A stretch of DNA of 64,000 nt from Termitomyces sp. T153 (Eukaryota > Basidiomycota > Agaricomycetes > Agaricales > Lyophyllaceae): assembly GCA_018296165.2 (NCBI GenBank), contig JACKQL020000009.1, forward strand, positions 434,001 to 498,000, written 5' to 3'. The notes beneath the pieces were generated by a model that ran no database searches, had not been told where the DNA came from, and worked only from the letters and a program-made list of their open reading frames with translations. Shown here in pieces: positions 59,209 through 64,000 of this stretch (positions are counted from its first letter, which is position 1; the number at the start of each line of letters is the position of its first letter). The translations under genes and the position numbers were made by a program.

Positions 59209-60115
59209 TCAAGCCATTGGAGTATAGTAACGTAGAGCCAGAGGTTCAAAAGGGATGAAGTGGTTAGAGGCCATGTGTAGGAGGGAGAACAAGTGCAGGA
59301 TCCTGGCGGGATCATTTTCTATGTATAGTTTGTATGAATCGCTGTGCCAGCGGCCGAGTAACTGGATTTTGTAGTCAGAGTAACCAGCCGCTGCTGCTGC
59401 TGAGGCTGTGCCACACTGAAAGCTGTGGCCTGCATAGAGGCTGGGACTGAAACCAGCATGGGAGAGTGCATTGCAGATAGCATTGACAAAGTATGTATAT
59501 GCCAGTGCTTTGCCATCGGGCTGCTCGAACAGTGGCACACTGCCATCTCTAGGGGATTTGGTAAACATCCTCTTGAGAGCTGCAATGGGGCAAGTGGTGC
59601 AACTGGGGGCCACTGCAATGGTGATTGTGACTCCTTTGTGGAAGGGGTCAGTTTTGGAAGCCAGGAGTGTGAGGTGGGCATGAGTGGCATGCTCAAAGTT
59701 TGGGAGGAATTGAATGGACTGGTGGGAAAGGTTGAGGCTTGGTGAGTACCTACCTCCTTTGCCAACTGTGAACTTGCCACTCTGCAGGAGGCCTGAGTAT
59801 GTGAGGCAACACGCTGCATAAATGGTGCTGTGCCTGGGTACTGACCCTGGCTGGAGCTGTGCAAGGAGGCTGGTGAGGATGGGAAGGGTGACTGGCTGGA
59901 CTGGGCACCAGTTGCATTCCCCATGGTATCGCTTAATTCCTCTGATGAGGTGTTGGATGAGGGGGGATTCCATTGCAGTGGAAGAGAGGTTAGTGTTGAT
60001 GTAGAGAGAGTGTACTGTGGATAAGTAAGCCTTAATGGTTTTGGGTTGGACTCATCCCCCAAGACTTGTGACCCAGGAGAGGATGGCAGGCTCTGAGGCA
60101 GGTAGGATGGAGCTG
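59209..60115 (-). pseudogene. Tyrosine recombinase of the DIRS-like element, active-site Arg codons lost
   Basis: Reading leftwards: ILPASEPAILSWVTSL (about 60090), then the 254-codon frame 59973-59209 with ESPLIQHLIRGIKRYHGE, a first catalytic block AACCLTYSGLLQSGKF, the box II segment AGHSFQCGTASAAAAAGYSD, LLGRWHSDSYKLYIEN with the tyrosine, and a C-terminal tail. Tyrosine recombinases use R, H-x-x-R and Y. Here the first Arg position (LLQ) and the H-x-x-R Arg (HSFQ) are both CAG, as expected from CGG or CGA decay at CpG. The enzyme cannot be active as written. Confidence 0.78.
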
Positions 60116-61999
60116 TCAGCATTGTAGAGGCTGTTGAGCTGAGTGTGGAGCAGAAATTGATGCTGGCCAGTGAAGTAGGTGGTTGGGTGCTGGTGGCAAG
60201 CCCATGCCAAAGGTAAAAAGCAATGGTTTGGGGGTGATGCTGGTTGTGTTGATACCACCAAGCTGGAGGCACTTTAAACTTGGTTTCTGTGTCAGCCAAG
60301 GTGCAAGTGAGAACATGCAAGAATAAGCAGAATGAGAGGCAGCATCAGCAATGCAATTCTGAGATGAGAAAAGCCACTCAGAAGAGAAAGAAAAATCAAG
60401 GTGACAAGCCAGGGCAATCAAGTGCCAGACAAACTTCATGGTAGCCACAGACCATATGGTTGAGTTTTGAATTGCATTGAATACTGCTTCATTATCTATG
60501 TGAAAAATGATCTGATGCCCTCTGAAAGAGGGTCCCCAGCAGAGGACTGCATATACAACTGCAAACATCTCTTTCACCTGTATGTGCTCCTGTCAGAGGC
60601 AGTGTGGGCAGCAGGCAGCAACCCACTCTGTCCCAAAGTTGCTGTCAAGGCCTTTTGCACCACTAGCCTCAGTGTAAATGTTGATTGTGAGGTGAGAAGG
60701 AGAGAGGAAATGGACTCCATTCCATGCCAGTGCCACCACACTCCACCAGCAGATGTCCTGGTGAGCAGACTTTGGAATATGGTGAGATGCAAGTGGGTAA
60801 GTGGAAAAGGTGCCTGCAAAATCATATAGGTTGCAGATGAAGGTGTGAGCTGTGGGGATGACTTGAGATGCAAATTGAAGAAACCTGGTGAGTTCATTGA
60901 GTTCACAGTGTGTGCATCTCTGCTGTGAGTCCCAGGCTGATGTGAGGTCCTGCAGGTAGGTCAGCTTTTTGGAGAGAAGTCACACTTCCATGGCAAGCAA
61001 GTCAAGCTCGAGTCCTAGGAACTTGATTGTCATGGCTAGGCTCATGATTTTCAAAGACTGAAAAGTTAGGCTGAACTGCGTGCCAAAATTGAGCACAGTC
61101 AGGGATTTGTCAATGACAGGGAGTGGCATAAGGCATGGGAAAATAGTAAGGAAGTCATCTAAATAGTGGCACATATAAGCTGGGAGGTTGTATTGGAGAA
61201 TCCAATGCAGGGCCTCTGCAAACAAGTTGAAGATGTAAGGGGCTGAGTGCATGCTGAACACAAGCATGACATTGTAGTAGAGCTGGCCAAGCCATTCAAA
61301 GCCCAGGAGAGGCCAGTCTATGGAGCAAACTGGGATGTGATGGAAAGTGGACTCAAGGTCCAGCTTGAGCATCAGAGAGCCTGGTCCTGAAGCAATAAGG
61401 TCATCTATGGCCCGATCAACCATATCGTATGCTATAGAGGCCTCAGCATTGGATATGCCATTGTTAATGGAGCTTCCATCCAGCCATGAGAGGTGATGGA
61501 TGGGGCACACCTTCATGGAGTGCTTGCAGTGTACAGCCCCAATGGGCAATGTGTGGAATGTCTTGAAAGGGGCTTTGCTGAATGGCCTATGTGTTTGACT
61601 ATTGGTGACTTGTGTGGTGATATTGGCAGATAGGGCTGTGATGACTGAGGTGTCAGATAGTGCAGATTTCAATTTCATAGAGCACTGACTCAGAGTGTAG
61701 TCTCCTGTGAAACCCAAATTAGTGCCAAATTTAATAATTTGCATGATAGAAGATACAAAGGATTGTGTAGGATACTTGCACAAGTAATATGCCCAGGCTG
61801 CAATATTTAGGGAGGATATGGCTTGAGGCAATGACTTGGTGTCTGTGAGAGAATTGGCACAGGGGTTGGTGTTGGGGTGGGCATTGAGAATAGGGAGGGA
61901 AGCAACAATGTGTTTGAGAGGAACAAAATTGAGAGATGGAGCAAATTCACCTGAGGCACAGCCTGGGTGAGTCATGGGGGCAAGAGAACAAAGACTCAC
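60116..61999 (-). pseudogene. Reverse transcriptase and RNase H of the DIRS-like element
   Basis: The frame 61999-60980 contains IHHLSWLDGSSINNGISN, SLMLKLDLESTFHHIPV, the GFEWLGQLYYNVMLVFSMHS segment and the catalytic YLDDFL (about 61155-61172). It ends at a TGA that replaces an expected Arg codon (ELDLLAMEV-stop-LL). RNase H follows in 60577-60116: KEMFAVVYAVLCWG, IIFHIDNEAVFNAI and NCIADAASH. At least two CGA-to-TGA type stops break the chain. Confidence 0.78.
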
Positions 62000-62011
62000 C
62001 CTGCCAAGAAC

Positions 62012-62968
62012 CTAATCTTTGTTCTGGGACTTGTTGTGGTCCACTTTGCTGCATGAGGAGCATGTGTGAGGCCAGCCCCAGGGGCATGGGGTGGTCATGC
62101 AATGTCCTTCATTGAATTTGTGGCAGGGATTGCTGGGATTGGACATCATGTGGGGGGCTGAGCTCTTAGGCTGTTTCGAGGGTGAGGGTTTGCAGTGGGC
62201 ATAAACATGCTTAGAAAGGAGATCACTATCCTGCCGACCCCATTGTGGGTAGTCCCTGGCCACCATCTCAGTGCGACAGCAGTTAAAGAAGACCAAGTGG
62301 TATGCATAAACCACTGACCACTTGTACTCAGCAACTAGCTCAAGGAGCTGCTCAATATAGGCCCAGAAGGATTCAGTAGCAGCACAGTCATTTACATGAA
62401 ACATGAGAATTTGGAAGTAGGACTGGAGAGGGATGAGGACCAAGAAGGGGGTCTTGTACTCTTTGGCTGCCCAGTTACTTATCTTGAATTGATTAGTCAA
62501 GCCATTGAATGTGTATGTGGTTTCCCTGTCGCGGTTGGTGGGGTCAAGCTTATGGAGGTCTGCGGCTTTGAAGTTGTGGGTGATGATCACCACAAGCACC
62601 GACGTGTCGGCATCGGGGAAACGGGAGTGAAGGGGGAGGGGAATAGCTGATGATGCACCGTAGGTTCCAACTGCCATGATCGTGGGGACAAACGAGGCGG
62701 TAGTTTGCCCAGCTGCTGAGCTGGCAGCGTGAGAAGCGGGGAAGCTTGGTTGGGAGCCGTTTTTCTCGAGAAGTTGATTCATAAGCACGATGATCTGAGT
62801 GTGAGAGTTGCGTATCTCAGCTACTTCCTCCGTGGTGAGGGAGGCTGGTTCGGACGAGGCCGGTGGTGGAGTCATGATGCGGGAAGATGTCCTGGTAAAA
62901 TGGCCGTCCGGAGCTCTGGGTGGCTGCGAGGCGTTCCTCACTGGCATACAAAGCGGGGGACGCGACAA
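62012..62968 (-). pseudogene. gag-like protein of the DIRS-like element
   Basis: An uninterrupted 318-codon frame, MSRPPLCMPVRNASQPPRAP onward. It has a helical region around TEEVAEIRNSHTQIIVLMNQ and a C-terminal Cys/His motif CHKFNEGHCMTTPCPWGWPH followed by CSSC. The 5' half keeps many CpGs while the 3' half has few. The frame is intact, but the downstream enzymes are not. Confidence 0.7.
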
Positions 62969-63266
62969 GGATAGATTAGATAGCGATCTAAATCGACGAG
63001 TGACGTAACGATGTCTAATCTATTTCTCGATCTGCGAGCGCAGTGTGAGGATGACTCCGTGTTGGTAAAGGAAGAACTTACCTGCGAGCGCAGTGTGAGG
63101 ACGACGAAGTGTCACGCTGGCGCTCGCAGGAATATATGTAGAATTGGAACAATGAGAATAAAGCAAAAGTGGCCAGTGGCCGGAATGTGATAATGTGACG
63201 GGGTCGGCGTATAGTTCTTCACCCGAATTAACCCCGGGCAACCCCCCTTCACTTTGCCCGATCTAT
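62969..63266. other. 5' terminal region of the DIRS-like element
   Basis: CpG-rich and non-coding, with a direct repeat CTGCGAGCGCAGTGTGAGGA at about 63033 and 63083 and a nearby inverted GCGCTCGCAGG. This is the likely promoter and terminal repeat region of the element. Confidence 0.5.
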
Positions 63267-64000
63267 GATCGTGTATCAAGCGTCATGTTATTGGTTGAAC
63301 AGAGTAGTTTCTTCGCACATGGCTTGGTGATATGTAAAGGACGGCGATGATACAAAAGTTGATTAATTCGGCTCGACTTGATTCCACTCGGACAAGTGGC
63401 GGCTTGACAAAATTAAGTATGTAACTTAGGGAATTTGAAGTCTGCGGAGCTGGCGATTCAAAGCAATGGACGCGTGAAGTACCGATCTTTATTGTATGAG
63501 TTTATTTAACTTTGAAAGGACACTTACACTTCCCAAAACCAATTGGAGTCCTGAACTTGAATTACGTCAATGAATTCCAATGAATTCCTACTCTGGATGT
63601 AAGTTCTGCCAGCCGAGGGATATCGTAAGTTGATCTTAGATTTCTAAAGGCTGTCCATGAGTGTATGACTCGGTTTCAAAAGTCATTCAATAGGGCGTCT
63701 CTCGATGTCTCCCCAGTACCTCGCAAGGATATACTCGACCAGTGAGATGGATCTTTTTTGGGAATTCCTGGTACCTTGCATTCTACGAAAAAGCACTTCC
63801 TCGGAGGCTCAGTTGTTTCCAGCTGATTGCAGAAAATTTTTCGCGCCTTCGGAAACCCAAGCCTAATTGATTGAAGTTCCTGTTTAGCTCCACCCTCATT
63901 CATGTGCCCGATCGGACAAATAATTTTGGCTGGAGTGGCAAAGACACCTTGTAATTTACATGTGGACTCACCTTTTCTTATGTATCAATTGATATTGACT
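63267..64000. other. Outer end of the right arm, unassigned segment
   Basis: Inverted match to 46546-47288 with about 5% differences. On the minus strand a frame reads MNEGGAKQELQSIRLGFPKA and CKVPGIPKKDPSHWSSIS, the same broken gene-like remnant as in the left arm. Homology ends about 14 bp before the window end. Confidence 0.6.

Larger units (their letters stand above)
59011..63266 (-). mobile_element. DIRS-like (tyrosine recombinase) retrotransposon, decayed
   Basis: The left arm gives the empty site CAGTAATGATCGTG; in the right arm CAGTAAT (ending 59010) and GATCGTG (from 63267) are separated by 4.26 kb, without a target duplication beyond a possible AT. On the minus strand it encodes a gag with a CCCH zinc motif, a reverse transcriptase with YLDDFL, a DIRS-type RNase H, and a tyrosine recombinase. 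No LTRs or integrase. Missing target duplication and the recombinase fit the DIRS group. Short repeats GAGGACGACGA occur near both ends (about 59033 and 63095). CpG is depleted from about 59200 to 62200 but normal in the outer few hundred bases. Confidence 0.85.
53790..63986 (-). repeat. Right arm of the large inverted duplication (circularly permuted)
   Basis: Read from right to left it contains the unassigned segment (63986-63267), the DIRS-like insertion, the calpain gene, the PEP mutase-family gene and finally the 3' end of the NTF2-like gene (54321-53790). In the left arm the NTF2 end comes first, so the order is rotated. Homology stops near 63986, equivalent to about 46546, and near 53790, equivalent to about 46490. 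Confidence 0.9.

Overview
The window is nuclear DNA of a filamentous basidiomycete, most likely an agaricomycete. Genes carry many short introns (about 50-75 nt), both tRNA-Lys genes have introns, and the repeats are a CACTA-type DNA transposon, Ty3-like LTR element, tyrosine-recombinase retroelement, LINE fragments and a Helitron. I see no CRISPR array, operon or plasmid feature.

Layout. (1) 0-6.2 kb: two tRNA-Lys genes (CTT and TTT) flank a coiled-coil protein gene; next comes a large minus-strand gene resembling HAUS augmin subunit 6. (2) 6.2-31.4 kb: a module of non-coding repeats plus a class I terpene synthase gene occurs as copy A (6.3-10.1 kb), copy B (25.1-29.4 kb) and a partial third copy (30.3-31.4 kb). 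Between A and B lies a CACTA-like transposon (10148-25065) that itself contains an 8.1-kb LTR retrotransposon with a perfect 5-bp target duplication. B carries a 0.65-kb MITE-like element and the third copy a LINE fragment. (3) 32.4-34.3 kb: an apparently intact secreted flavin amine oxidase gene. (4) 35.3-39.8 kb: transposon graveyard, including CpG-decayed duplicates of two loci from this same window, LINE and Helitron relics. (5) 41.8-43.1 kb: terpene synthase copy C, the only one of the three that reads as a full-length protein. (6) 43.6-46.3 kb: NTF2-like protein gene. (7) 45.9-64.0 kb: a large inverted duplication around a single-copy RPL37 gene. Each arm has a calpain-like protease gene and an isocitrate lyase/PEP mutase family gene. 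The right arm is a circular permutation of the left and is interrupted by a decayed DIRS-like element.

How it fits together. The genes do not form one obvious pathway. Housekeeping genes (tRNAs, RPL37, putative augmin subunit) are mixed with accessory enzymes (terpene synthases, amine oxidase, PEP mutase-family enzyme) that have been amplified or truncated. Transposon bodies are strikingly poor in CpG, and stops and lost catalytic residues often fit C-to-T decay at CpG, while host genes and the recent duplications keep their CpGs. This points to heavy, transposon-targeted cytosine methylation or RIP-like mutation.

The most notable observations are the circularly permuted inverted duplication with two divergence tiers, an intron apparently born from an internal tandem duplication in the terpene synthase, and a 7-nt microexon in RPL37. 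All exon boundaries were inferred by eye from splice signals and reading frame; no alignment or database search was run.
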